Shown piece after piece: positions 1 through 12,100 of a stretch of DNA of 64,000 nt. Source of the DNA: Utricularia gibba (taxonomy: Eukaryota > Streptophyta > Magnoliopsida > Lamiales > Lentibulariaceae); assembly GCA_002189035.1 (NCBI GenBank), contig NEEC01000195.1, positions 1 to 64,000 of the forward strand, read 5' to 3'. The notes under the pieces were generated by a model. The model worked only from the letters and a program-made list of their open reading frames with translations, was not told where the DNA came from and ran no database searches. The first letter of the stretch is position 1. Each line of letters opens with the position of its first letter. The position numbers were made by a program, and so were the translations under genes.

Positions 1-234
1 ACTTTATACTTGAGGAGGCGGTCTTGGGTGCACTTGGAACCGGAAAAAGATCAGCTTAGGCCTTGGCCCAAAGTAAGTTGTAGCCCGGCAAAGAAAGTGA
101 TGTATTTATTAACGTTCGGTTTTCGGTGTTGCCTACATGGTTTTTCAAGGAACAGCTTCTCGTTTTGTGGCGGCCAGTCTCGCTAGGAACTTGGTCCGGG
201 CCCGCGATTCTTTATGGCTCATGAGGACAAAAGG

Positions 235-246
235 ATGCAAATCGAT
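235..246 (+). promoter_or_regulatory. Octamer-like motif overlapping ATCGAT (first example)
   Basis: ATGCAAAT (235..242) matches the canonical POU/Oct octamer and overlaps the palindrome ATCGAT (241..246). The block gatgcaaatcgat is shared by both types and survives even in strongly eroded copies, so there are about 200 copies in the window. That the array binds any such factor is inference and depends on the host lineage. Confidence 0.4.
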
Positions 247-280
247 GAATACAATGTTGCATTTGTTTAAATTGCGATAT

Positions 281-289
281 CACGTGCAC
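281..289 (+). promoter_or_regulatory. CACGTG/GTGCAC overlapping palindromes (first example)
   Basis: CACGTG (281..286), the core of the E-box/G-box class, overlaps GTGCAC (284..289). It lies just before the T-rich tail of nearly every monomer of either type and is lost only in a few scars. It may be a protein site or simply a conserved part of the founder sequence. Confidence 0.4.
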
Positions 290-346
290 CCACATGATTT
301 TTTCAACAACTTACTTTATACTTGAGCAGGCGGTCTTTGGGTGCAC
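284..346 (+). other. Dyad across the monomer junction (first example)
   Basis: GTGCACCC at 284..291 and its exact reverse complement GGGTGCAC at 339..346 are separated by 47 bp containing the T-rich tail and actttata junction. Each arm contains GTGCAC, itself a palindrome. The pair occurs at every junction that leads into a head with gggtgcac (most B heads and subfamily-2 A heads). It is lost where the head reads gggggcac. It could extrude a hairpin or bind a dimeric protein, but no function is shown. Confidence 0.6.
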
Positions 347-402
347 CTGGAACGGGACAAAGGTAAGGTTTGGCTTGCACGAGAGTTAGTTGTAGTCCGG
401 CA

Positions 403-408
403 AATAAA
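403..408 (+). promoter_or_regulatory. AATAAA hexamer restricted to type B (first example)
   Basis: B copies read ggcaaataaagtg, containing AATAAA, followed by a T-rich stretch (gatgtatttattatcg). A copies have ggcaaagaaagtg and lack it. If the array is transcribed on this strand, each dimer would offer one potential poly(A) signal. There is no evidence of transcription in the sequence. Confidence 0.3.
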
Positions 409-936
409 GTGATGTATTTATTATCGTTCGGTTTTCGGGGGCTGCCTACATGGTTTTTCAAGGAACCGCTTCTCGTTTGTGGCGGCCAGTCTCGCTGGGA
501 ACTTGGTCCTTGACCCCGATTCTGTATGGCTCATGAGGTCAACTGGATGCAAATCGATTAAAAAAAATGATCCATTTGTTTAAATTACGATGTCACGTGC
601 ACCCCACATGATTTTTTTAACAACTACTTTATACTTGAGGAGGCGGTCTTGGGGGCACTTGGAACCGGAAAAAGATCAGCTTAGGCCTTGGCCAAAGTAA
701 GTTGTAGCCCGGCAAAGAAAGTGATGTATTTATTAACGTTCGGTTTTCGGTGTTGCCTACATGGTTTTTCAAGGAACAGCTTCTCGTTTTGTGGCGGCCA
801 GTCTCGCTAGGAACTTGGTCCGGGCCCGCGATTCTTTATGGCTCATGAGGACAAAAGGATGCAAATCGATGAATACAATGTTGCATTTGTTTAAATTGCG
901 ATATCACGTGCACCCACATGATTTTTTCAACAACTT

Positions 937-1236
937 ACTTTACTTGAGAAGGCGGTCTTTGGGTGCACTTGGAACGGAAAAGGTCAGGTTAGGCTTGCCC
1001 AAAGTAGTTGTAGCCCGGCAAATAAAGTGATGTATTTATTATCGTTCGGTTTCGGGGCTGCCTACATGGTTTTTCAAGGAACGCTTCTCGTTTTGTGGCG
1101 GCCAGTCTCGCTGGGAACTTGGTCCCCCCGATTCTGTATGGCTCATGAGGTCAACTGGATGCAAATCGATTAAAAAAATGATGCATTTGTTTAAATTACG
1201 ATGTCACGTGCACCCACATGATTTTTTCAACAACTT
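937..1236 (+). repeat. Eroded mosaic monomer in a B slot
   Basis: This copy lies between two intact A copies. It reads ggaacgcttc where A has aacagc and B has aaccgc. It reads ggtccccccgattc where A has ccgggcccgcg and B has ccttgacccc. The rest is B-like (gctgggaac, gattctgtatgg, gtcaactgg, attacgatgt). The missing bases are those at which A and B disagree, so the copy looks like the shared subset of the two types at those columns. Confidence 0.8.
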
Positions 1237-2142
1237 ACTTTATACTTGAGAAGGCGGTCTTGGGTGCACTTGGAACCGGAAAAAGATCAGCTTAGGCTTG
1301 GCCCAAAGTAAGTTGTAGCCCGGCAAAGAAAGTGATGTATTTATTAACGTTCGGTTTTCGGTGTTGCCTACATGGTTTTTCAAGGAACAGCTTCTCGTTT
1401 TGTGGCGGCCAGTCTCGCTAGGAACTTGGTCCGGGCCCGCGATTCTTTATGGCTCATGAGGACAAAAGGATGCAAATCGATGAATACAATGTTGCATTTG
1501 TTTAAATTGCGATATCACGTGCACCCCACATGATTTTTTCAACAACTTACTTTATACTTGAGAAGGCGGTCTTTGGGTGCACTTGGAACGGAAAAAGGTA
1601 GCTTAGGCTTGGCCAAAGTAGTTGTAGCCCGGCAAAGAAAGTGATGTATTTATTAACGTTCGGTTTTTCGGGTTGCCTACATGGTTTTTCAAGGAACGCT
1701 TCTCGTTTTGTGGCGGCCAGTCTCGCTGGAACTTGGTCCGGCCCGATTCTTATGGCTCATGAGGTCAACTGGATGCAAATCGATGAATAAAATGATGCAT
1801 TTGTTTAAATTACGATATCACGTGCACCCCACATGATTTTTTCAACAACTTACTTTATACTTGAGAAGGCGGTCTTTGGGTGCACTTGGAACCGGAAAAG
1901 ATCAGCTTAGGCCTTGGCCCAAAGTAAGTTGTAGCCCGGCAAAGAAAGTGATGTATTTATTAACGTTCGGTTTTCGGTGTTGCCTACATGGTTTTTCAAG
2001 GAACAGCTTCTCGTTTTGTGGCGGCCAGTCTCGCTAGGAACTTGGTCCGGGCCCGCGATTCTTTATGGCTCATGAGGACAAAAGGATGCAAATCGATGAA
2101 TACAATGTTGCATTTGTTTAAATTGCGATATCACGTGCACCC

Positions 2143-2165
2143 CACGATTTTTTTGCAACGAGAAG
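2143..2165 (+). other. Junction deletion scar
   Basis: The monomer junction reads ccccacgattttttt then gcaacgagaagg. The usual junction has ccacatgatttttt, caacaacttac and tttatacttgagaagg. About 16-20 bp are missing, including the actttata start, and the interval between the flanking anchors (1988 and 2285) is 297 bp. No direct repeat longer than a few bases flanks the break. Confidence 0.75.
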
Positions 2166-5100
2166 GCGGTCTTTGGGTGCACTGGAACGGAAAAAAGATC
2201 AGCTTAGGCTTGGCCCAAAGTAAGTTGTAGCCCGGCAAAGAAAGTGATGTATTTATTAACGTTCGGTTTTCGGGGGTTGCCTACATGGTTTTTCAAGGAA
2301 CAGCTTCTCGTTTTGTGGCGGCCAGTCTCGCTAGGAACTTGGTCCGGGCCCGCGATTCTTTATGGCTCATGAGGACAATGGATGCAAATCGATGAAAAAA
2401 ATGATGCATTTGTTTAAATTACGATATCACGTGCACCCACATGATTTTTTTCAACAACTTACTTTATACTTGAGAAGGCGGTCTTTGGGTGCACTTGGAA
2501 CCGGAAAAAGGTCAGCTTAGGCCTTGGCCCAAAGTAAGTTGTAGCCCGCAAAGAAAGTGATGTATTTATTAACGTTCGGTTTTCGGTGTTGCCTACATGG
2601 TTTTTCAAGGAACAGCTTCTCGTTTTGTGGCGGCCAGTCTCGCTAGGAACTTGGTCCGGGCCCGCGATTCTTTATGGCTCATGAGGACAAAAGGATGCAA
2701 ATCGATGAATACAATGTTGCATTTGTTTAAATTGCGATATCACGTGCACCCCACATGATTTTTTCAACAACTTACTTTATACTTGAGGAGGCGGTCTTTG
2801 GGTGCACTGGAACGGAAAAAGGTCAGCTTAGGCCTTGGCCCAAAGTAGTTGTAGCCCGGCAAAAAAGTGATGTATTTATTAACGTTCGGTTTTCGGGTTG
2901 CCTACATGGTTTTTCAAGGAACCGCTTCTCGTTTTGTGGCGGCCAGTCTCGCTAGGAACTTGGTCCGGGCCCCCGATTCTGTATGGCTCATGAGGTCAAC
3001 TGGATGCAAATCGATGAAAAAAAATGATGCATTTGTTTAAATTACGATGTCACGTGCACCCACATGATTTTTTTCAACAACTTACTTTATACTTGAGAAG
3101 GCGGTCTTTGGGTGCACTTGGAACCGGAAAAAGGTCAGCTTAGGCCTTGGCCCAAAGTAAGTTGTAGCCCGGCAAAGAAAGTGATGTATTTATTAACGTT
3201 CGGTTTTCGGGTTGCCTACATGGTTTTTCAAGGAACAGCTTCTCGTTTTGTGGCGGCCAGTCTCGCTAGGAACTTGGTCCGGGCCCGCGATTCTTTATGG
3301 CTCATGAGGACAAAAGGATGCAAATCGATGAATACAATGTTGCATTTGTTTAAATTGCGATATCACGTGCACCCCACATGATTTTTTCAACAACTTACTT
3401 TATACTTGAGCAGGCGGTCTTTGGGTGCACCTGGAACGGGACAAAGGTAAGGTTTGGCTTGCACGAGAGTTAGTTGTAGTCCGGCAAATAAAGTGATGTA
3501 TTTATTATCGTTCGGTTTTCGGGGCTGCCTACATGGTTTTTCAAGGAACCGCTTCTCGTTTTGTGGCGGCCAGTCTCGCTGGAACTTGGTCCTTGACCCC
3601 GATTCTGTATGGCTCATGAGGTCAACTGGATGCAAATCGATTAAAAAAATGATGCATTTGTTTAAATTACGATGTCACGTGCACCCACATGATTTTTTTA
3701 ACAACATACTTTATACTGAGAGGCGGTCTTGGGGGCACTTGGAACCGGAAAAAGATCAGCTTAGGCCTTGGCCCAAAGTAAGTTGTAGCCCGGCAAAGAA
3801 AGTGATGTATTTATTAACGTTCGGTTTTCGGTGTTGCCTACATGGTTTTTCAAGGAACAGCTTCTCGTTTTGTGGCGGCCAGTCTCGCTAGGAATTGGTC
3901 CGGGCCCGCGATTCTTTATGGCTCATGAGGACAAAAGGATGCAAATCGATGAATACAATGTTGCATTTGTTTAAATTGCGATATCACGTGCACCCCACAT
4001 GATTTTTTCAACAACTTACTTTATACTTGAGCAGGCGGTCTTTGGGTGCACTGGAACGGGACAAAGGTAAGGTTTGGCTTGCAGAGAGTTAGTTGTAGTC
4101 CGGCAAATAAAGTGATGTATTTATTATCGTTCGGTTTTCGGGGTGCCTACATGGTTTTTCAAGGAACCGCTTCTCGTTTGTGGCGGCCAGTCTCGCTGGG
4201 AACTTGGTCCTTGACCCCGATTCTGTATGGCTCATGAGGTCAACTGGATGCAAATCGATTAAAAAAAATGATGCATTTGTTTAAATTACGATGTCACGTG
4301 CACCCCACATGATTTTTTAACAACTACTTTATACTGAGGAGGCGGTCTTGGGGGCACTTGGAACCGGAAAAAGATCAGCTTAGGCCTTGGCCAAAGTAAG
4401 TTGTAGCCGGCAAAGAAAGTGATGTATTTATTAACGTTCGGTTTTCGGTGTTGCCTACATGGTTTTTCAAGGAACAGCTTCTCGTTTTGTGGCGGCCAGT
4501 CTCGCTAGGAACTTGGTCGGGCCCGCGATTCTTTATGGCTCATGAGGACAAAAGGATGCAAATCGATGAATACAATGTTGCATTTGTTTAAATTGCGATA
4601 TCACGTGCACCCCACATGATTTTTTCAACAACTTACTTTATACTTGAGAAGGCGGTCTTTGGGTGCACCTGGAACGGAAAAAGGTCAGCTTAGGCTTGGC
4701 AAGTAAGTTGTAGTCCGGCAAAGAAAGTGATGTATTTATTATCGTTCGGTTTTCGGGGCTGCCTACATGGTTTTTCAAGGAACCGCTTCTCGTTTTGTGG
4801 CGGCCAGTCTCGCTGGAACTTGGTCCGGGCCCCCGATTCTTTATGGCTCATGAGGTCAAAAGGATGCAAATCGATGAATACAATGATGCATTTGTTTAAA
4901 TTGCGATATCACGTGCACCCCACATGATTTTTTCAACAACTTACTTTATACTTGAGAAGGCGGTCTTTGGGTGCACTTGGAACCGGAAAAAGATCAGCTT
5001 AGGCCTTGGCCCAAAGTAAGTTGTAGCCCGGCAAAGAAAGTGATGTATTTATTAACGTTCGGTTTTCGGTGTTGCCTACATGGTTTTTCAAGGAACAGCT

Positions 5101-5873
5101 TCTCGTTTTGTGGCGGCCAGTCTCGCTAGGAACTTGGTCCGGGCCCGCGATTCTTTATGGCTCATGAGGACAAAGGATGCAAATCGATGAATACAATGTT
5201 GCATTTGTTTAAATTGCGATATCACGTGCACCCCACATGATTTTTTCAACAACTTACTTTATACTTGAGAAGGCGGTCTTTGGGTGCACTTGGAACCGGA
5301 AAAAGGTCAGCTTAGGCTTGGCCCAAAGTAAGTTGTAGCCCGGCAAATAAAGTGATGTATTTATTATCGTTCGGTTTTCGGGTTGCCTACATGGTTTTTC
5401 AAGGAACAGCTTCTCGTTTTGTGGCGGCCAGTCTCGCTGGAACTTGGTCCGGGCCCCGATTCTTTATGGCTCATGAGGTCAACTGGATGCAAATCGATGA
5501 AAAAATGATGCATTTGTTTAAATTGCGATATCACGTGCACCCACATGATTTTTTCAACAACTTACTTTATACTTGAGAAGGCGGTCTTTGGGTGCACTTG
5601 GAACCGGAAAAAGATCAGCTTAGGCCTTGGCCCAAAGTAAGTTGTAGCCCGGCAAAGAAAGTGATGTATTTATTAACGTTCGGTTTTCGGTGTTGCCTAC
5701 ATGGTTTTTCAAGGAACAGCTTCTCGTTTTGTGGCGGCCAGTCTCGCTAGGAACTTGGTCCGGGCCCCGATTCTTTATGGCTCATGAGGACAAAAGGATG
5801 CAAATCGATGAATACAATGTTGCATTTGTTTAAATTGCGATATCACGTGCACCCCACATTTTTTCAACAACTT

Positions 5874-6156
5874 ACTTTATACTGAGTCTTTGGGTGCACT
5901 TGGAACGGAAAAAGTCAGCTTAGGCTTGGCCCAAAGTTGTAGCCCGGCAAAGAAAGTGATGTATTTATTAACGTTCGGTTTTCGGGGCCTACATGGTTTT
6001 TCAAGGAACAGCTTCTCGTTTTGTGGCGGCCAGTCTCGCTGGAACTTGGTCCGGGCCCCGATTCTTTATGGCTCATGAGGTCAAAAGGATGCAAATCGAT
6101 GAAACAATGATGCATTTGTTTAAATTGCGATATCACGTGCACCCCACATGATTTTT
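5874..6156 (+). repeat. Eroded monomer with shortened head
   Basis: The head lacks the aggcgg segment (tttatactgagtctttggg). The spacer before gttgtag is short, and ttcggggcctacatgg replaces cggtgttgcc (A) or cgggggctgcc (B). The tail is mixed: gctggaac, ccgggccccgattc, gtcaaaagg, gatgaaacaatgatgc and attgcgatat. The anchor interval before this copy is 292 bp. Confidence 0.78.
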
Positions 6157-9100
6157 TCAACAACTTACTTTATACTGAGAGGCGGTCTTTGGGGCACTTG
6201 GAACCGGAAAAGATCAGCTTAGGCCTTGCCCAAAGTAAGTTGTAGCCCGGCAAAGAAAGTGATGTATTTATTAACGTTCGGTTTTCGGTGTTGCCTACAT
6301 GGTTTTTCAAGGAACAGCTTCTCGTTTTGTGGCGGCCAGTCTCGCTAGGAACTTGGTCCGGGCCCGCGATTCTTTATGGCTCATGAGGACAAAAGGATGC
6401 AAATCGATGAATACAATGTTGCATTTGTTTAAATTGCGATATCACGTGCACCCCACATGATTTTTTCAACAACTTACTTTATACTTGAGCAGGCGGTCTT
6501 TGGGTGCACCTGGAACGGGACAAAGGTAAGGTTTGGCTTGCACGAGAGTTAGTTGTAGTCCGGCAAATAAAGTGATGTATTTATTATCGTTCGGTTTTCG
6601 GGGGCTGCCTACATGGTTTTTCAAGGAACCGCTTCTCGTTTGTGGCGGCCAGTCTCGCTGGGAACTTGGTCCTTGACCCCGATTCTGTATGGCTCATGAG
6701 GTCAACTGGATGCAAATCGATTAAAAAAATGATCCATTTGTTTAAATTACGATGTCACGTGCACCCCACATGATTTTTTTAACAACATACTTTATACTGA
6801 GGAGGCGGTCTTGGGGGGCACTTGGAACCGGAAAAAGATCAGCTTAGGCCTTGGCCCAAAGTAAGTTGTAGCCCGGCAAAGAAAGTGATGTATTTATTAA
6901 CGTTCGGTTTTCGGTGTTGCCTATGGTTTTTCAAGGAACAGCTTCTCGTTTTGTGGCGGCCAGTCTCGCTAGGAACTTGGTCCGGGCCCGCGATTCTTTA
7001 TGGCTCATGAGGACAAAAGGATGCAAATCGATGAATACAATGTTGCATTTGTTTAAATTGCGATATCACGTGCACCCACATGATTTTTTCAACAACTTAC
7101 TTTATACTTGAGAAGGCGGTCTTTGGGTGCACTTGGAACGGAAAAGATCAGCTTAGGCTTGGCCCAAAGTAAGTTGTAGCCCGGCAAAGAAAGTGATGTA
7201 TTTATTAACGTTCGGTTTTCGGGTTGCCTACATGGTTTTTCAAGGAACCGCTTCTCGTTTTGTGGCGGCCAGTCTCGCTGGAACTTGGTCCGGGCCCCGA
7301 TTCTTTATGGCTCATGAGGTCAAAAGGATGCAAATCGATGAATAAATGTTGCATTTGTTTAAATTGCGATATCACGTGCACCCCACATGATTTTTTCAAC
7401 AACTTACTTTATACTTGAGAAGGCGGTCTTTGGGTGCACTTGGAACCGGAAAAAGGTCAGCTTAGGCCTTGGCCCAAAGTAAGTTGTAGCCCGGCAAAGA
7501 AAGTGATGTATTTATTAACGTTCGGTTTTCGGTGTTGCCTACATGGTTTTTCAAGGAACAGCTTCTCGTTTTGTGGCGGCCAGTCTCGCTAGGAACTTGG
7601 TCCGGGCCCCGATTCTTTATGGCTCATGAGGACAACTGGATGCAAATCGATGAAACAATGATGCATTTGTTTAAATTACGATATCACGTGCACCCCACAT
7701 GATTTTTTCAACAACTTACTTTACTTGAGAAGGCGGTCTTGGGCACTTGGAACCGGAAAAAGGTCAGCTTAGGCCTTGGCCCAAAGTAAGTTGTAGCCCG
7801 GCAAAGAAAGTGATGTATTTATTAACGTTCGGTTTTCGGTGTTGCCTACATGGTTTTTCAAGGAACAGCTTCTCGTTTTGTGGCGGCCAGTCTCGCTAGG
7901 AACTTGGTCCGGGCCCGCGATTCTTTATGGCTCATGAGGACAAAAGGATGCAAATCGATGAATACAATGTTGCATTTGTTTAAATTGCGATATCACGTGC
8001 ACCCCACATGATTTTTTCAACAACTTACTTTATACTTGAGGAGGCGGTCTTTGGGTGCACTTGGAACCGGAAAAAGGTCAGCTTAGGCTTGGCCAAAGTA
8101 AGTTGTAGCCCGGCAAAGAAAGTGATGTATTTATTAACGTTCGGTTTTCGGGTTGCCTACATGGTTTTTCAAGGAACAGCTTCTCGTTTTGTGGCGGCCA
8201 GTCTCGCTGGGAACTTGGTCCGGGCCCGATTCTGTATGGCTCATGAGGTCAACTGGATGCAAATCGATTAAAAAATGGCATTTGTTTAAATTACGATGTC
8301 ACGTGCACCCCACATGATTTTTTCAACAACTTACTTTATACTTGAGGAGGCGGTCTTTGGGGGCACTTGGAACCGGAAAAAGATCAGCTTAGGCCTTGGC
8401 CCAAAGTAAGTTGTAGCCCGGCAAAGAAAGTGATGTATTTATTAACGTTCGGTTTTCGGTGTTGCCTACATGGTTTTTCAAGGAACAGCTTCTCGTTTTG
8501 TGGCGGCCAGTCTCGCTAGGAACTTGGTCCGGGCCCGCGATTCTTTATGGCTCATGAGGACAAAAGGATGCAAATCGATGAATACAATGTTGCATTTGTT
8601 TAAATTGCGATATCACGTGCACCCCACATGATTTTTTCAACAACTTACTTTATACTTGAGAGGCGGTCTTTGGGTGCACCTGGAACGGGACAAAGGTAAG
8701 GTTTGGCTTGCAGAGTTAGTTGTAGTCCGGCAAATAAAGTGATGTATTTATTATCGTTCGGTTTTCGGGGGCTGCCTACATGGTTTTTCAAGGAACCGCT
8801 TCTCGTTTTGTGGCGGCCAGTCTCGCTGGGAACTTGGTCCTTGACCCCGATTCTGTATGGCTCATGAGGTCAACTGGATGCAAATCGATTAAAAAATGAT
8901 CCATTTGTTTAAATTACGATGTCACGTGCACCCACATGATTTTTTCAACAACTTACTTTATACTGAGAGGCGGTCTTTGGGGCACTTGGAACCGGAAAAA
9001 GATCAGCTTAGGCCTTGGCCCAAAGTAAGTTGTAGCCCGGCAAAGAAAGTGATGTATTTATTAACGTTCGGTTTTCGGTGTTGCCTACATGGTTTTTCAA

Positions 9101-12100
9101 GGAACAGCTTCTCGTTTTGTGGCGGCCAGTCGCTAGGAACTTGGTCCGGGCCCGCGATTCTTATGGCTCATGAGGACAAAAGGATGCAAATCGATGAATA
9201 CAATGTTGCATTTGTTTTAAATTGCGATATCACGTGCACCCCACATGATTTTTTCAACAACTTACTTTATACTTGAGAAGGCGGTCTTTGGGTGCACTTG
9301 GAACGGAAAAAGGTCAGCTTAGGCTTGGCCCAAAGTAGTTGTAGCCCGGCAAAGAAAGTGATGTATTTATTAACGTTCGGTTTTCGGGTTGCCTACATGG
9401 TTTTTCAAGGAACAGCTTCTCGTTTTGTGGCGGCCAGTCTCGCTGGAACTTGGTCCTTGCCCCGATTCTGTATGGCTCATGAGGTCAAGGATGCAAATCG
9501 ATGAAAAAATGGCATTTGTTTAAATTACGATATCACGTGCACCCCACATGATTTTTTCAACAACTTACTTTATACTTGAGAGGCGGTCTTTGGGTGCACT
9601 TGGAACCGGAAAAAGATCAGCTTAGGCCTTGGCCCAAAGTAAGTTGTAGCCCGGCAAAGAAAGTGATGTATTTATTAACGTTCGGTTTTCGGTGTTGCCT
9701 ACATGGTTTTTCAAGGAACAGCTTCTCGTTTTGTGGCGGCCAGTCTCGCTAGGAACTTGGTCCGGGCCCGCGATTCTTTATGGCTCATGAGGACAAAAGG
9801 ATGCAAATCGATGAATACAATGTTGCATTTGTTTAAATTGCGATATCACGTGCACCCCACATGATTTTTTCAACAACTTACTTTATACTTGAGAGGCGTC
9901 TTTGGGTGCACTGGAACGGGACAAAGGTAAGGTTTGGCTTGGAGAGTTAGTTGTAGTCCGGCAAATAAAGTGATGTATTTATTATCGTTCGGTTTTCGGG
10001 GGCTGCCTACATGGTTTTTCAAGAACCGCTTCTCGTTTTGTGGCGGCCAGTCTCGCTGGGAACTTGGTCCTTGACCCGATTCTGTATGGCTCATGAGGTC
10101 AACTGGATGCAAATCGATTAAAAAAAATGATGCATTTGTTTAAATTACGATGTCACGTGCACCCCACATGATTTTTTTAACAACATACTTTATACTGAGG
10201 AGGCGGTCTTGGGGCACTTGGAACCGGAAAAAGATCAGCTTAGGCCTTGGCCCAAAGTAAGTTGTAGCCCGGCAAAGAAAGTGATGTATTTATTAACGTT
10301 CGGTTTTCGGTGTTGCCTACATGGTTTTTCAAGGAACAGCTTCTCGTTTTGTGGCGGCCAGTCTCGCTAGGAACTTGGTCCGGGCCCGCGATTCTTTATG
10401 GCTCATGAGGACAAAAGGATGCAAATCGATGAATACAATGTTGCATTTGTTTAAATTGCGATATCACGTGCACCCCACATGATTTTTTCAACAACTTACT
10501 TTATACTTGAGCAGGCGGTCTTTGGGTGCACCTGGAACGGGACAAAGGTAGGTTTGGCTTGCACGAGAGTTAGTTGTAGTCCGGCAAATAAAGTGATGTA
10601 TTTATTATCGTTCGGTTTTCGGGGGCTGCCTACATGGTTTTTCAAGGAACCGCTTCTCGTTTTGTGGCGGCCAGTCTCGCTGGGAACTTGGTCCTTGACC
10701 CCGATTCTGTATGGCTCATGAGGTCAACTGGATGCAAATCGATTAAAAAAAATGATCCATTTGTTTAAATTACGATGTCACGTGCACCCCACATGATTTT
10801 TTAAACAACTACTTTATACTGAGAGGCGGTCTTGGGGCACTTGGAACCGGAAAAAGATCAGCTTAGGCCTTGGCCCAAAGTAAGTTGTAGCCCGGCAAAG
10901 AAAGTGATGTATTTATTAACGTTCGGTTTTCGGTGTTGCCTACATGGTTTTTCAAGGAACAGCTTCTCGTTTTGTGGCGGCCAGTCTCGCTAGGAACTTG
11001 GTCGGGCCCGCGATTCTTTATGGCTCATGAGGACAAAAGGATGCAAATCGATGAATACAATGTTGCATTTGTTTAAATTGCGATATCACGTGCACCCCAC
11101 ATGATTTTTTCAACAACTTACTTTATACTTGAGAAGGCGGTCTTTGGGTGCACTTGGAACGGAAAAAGGTAGGTTAGGCTTGCCCAAGTAAGTTGTAGCC
11201 CGGCAAAGAAAGTGATGTATTTATTATCGTTCGGTTTTCGGGCTGCCTACATGGTTTTTCAAGGAACCGCTTCTCGTTTTGTGGCGGCCAGTCTCGCTGG
11301 GAACTTGGTCCGGGCCCGATTCTTTATGGCTCATGAGGTCAACTGGATGCAAATCGATGAAAAAAAATGATGCATTTGTTTAAATTACGATATCACGTGC
11401 ACCCACATGATTTTTTCAACAACTTACTTTATACTTGAGAAGGCGGTCTTTGGGTGCACTTGGAACCGGAAAAAGATCAGCTTAGGCCTTGGCCCAAAGT
11501 AAGTTGTAGCCCGGCAAAGAAAGTGATGTATTTATTAACGTTCGGTTTTCGGTGTTGCCTACATGGTTTTTCAAGGAACAGCTTCTCGTTTTGTGGCGGC
11601 CAGTCTCGCTAGGAACTTGGTCCGGGCCCGCGATTCTTTATGGCTCATGAGGACAAAAGGATGCAAATCGATGAATACAATGTTGCATTTGTTTAAATTG
11701 CGATATCACGTGCACCCCACATGATTTTTTCAACAACTTACTTTATACTTGAGAGGCGGTCTTGGGTGCACCTGGAACGGGACAAAGGTAAGGTTTGGCT
11801 TGCCAGTTAGTTGTAGTCCGGCAAATAAAGTGATGTATTTATTATCGTTCGGTTTTCGGGGGCTGCCTACATGGTTTTTCAAGGAACCGCTTCTCGTTTT
11901 GTGGCGGCCAGTCTCGCTGGGAACTTGGTCCTTGACCCCGATTCTGTATGGCTCATGAGGTCAACTGGATGCAAATCGATTAAAAAAAATGATGCATTTG
12001 TTTAAATTACGATGTCACGTGCACCCCACATGATTTTTTTAACAACTTACTTTATACTGAGAGGCGGTCTTGGGGGGCACTTGGAACCGGAAAAAGATCA

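Noticed and set aside
191-206. CGGGCCCG palindrome of type A as a terminator or hairpin
   Set aside because: It is only 8 bp with no loop and no following T run, it is absent from B, and there is no transcription unit to terminate.
137-325. Repeated ~62-codon frame starting at the anchor ATG in type A copies
   Set aside because: It recurs because the monomer recurs. It starts at a fixed ATG but ends at different points after small gaps, shows no selection for frame, and has reverse-strand counterparts of similar length.
3454-3891. Open reading frame of 145 codons across a B and an A copy, the longest in the window
   Set aside because: It is a chance open frame through satellite sequence. 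The same peptide pieces recur in every copy in different frames, and indels that are not multiples of three break it almost everywhere. It has no recognisable domain.
5915-6163. Reverse-strand open frames of 60-98 codons repeated through the array
   Set aside because: They are the complement of the same satellite, broken by the same gaps. No codon bias or conserved protein feature is seen.
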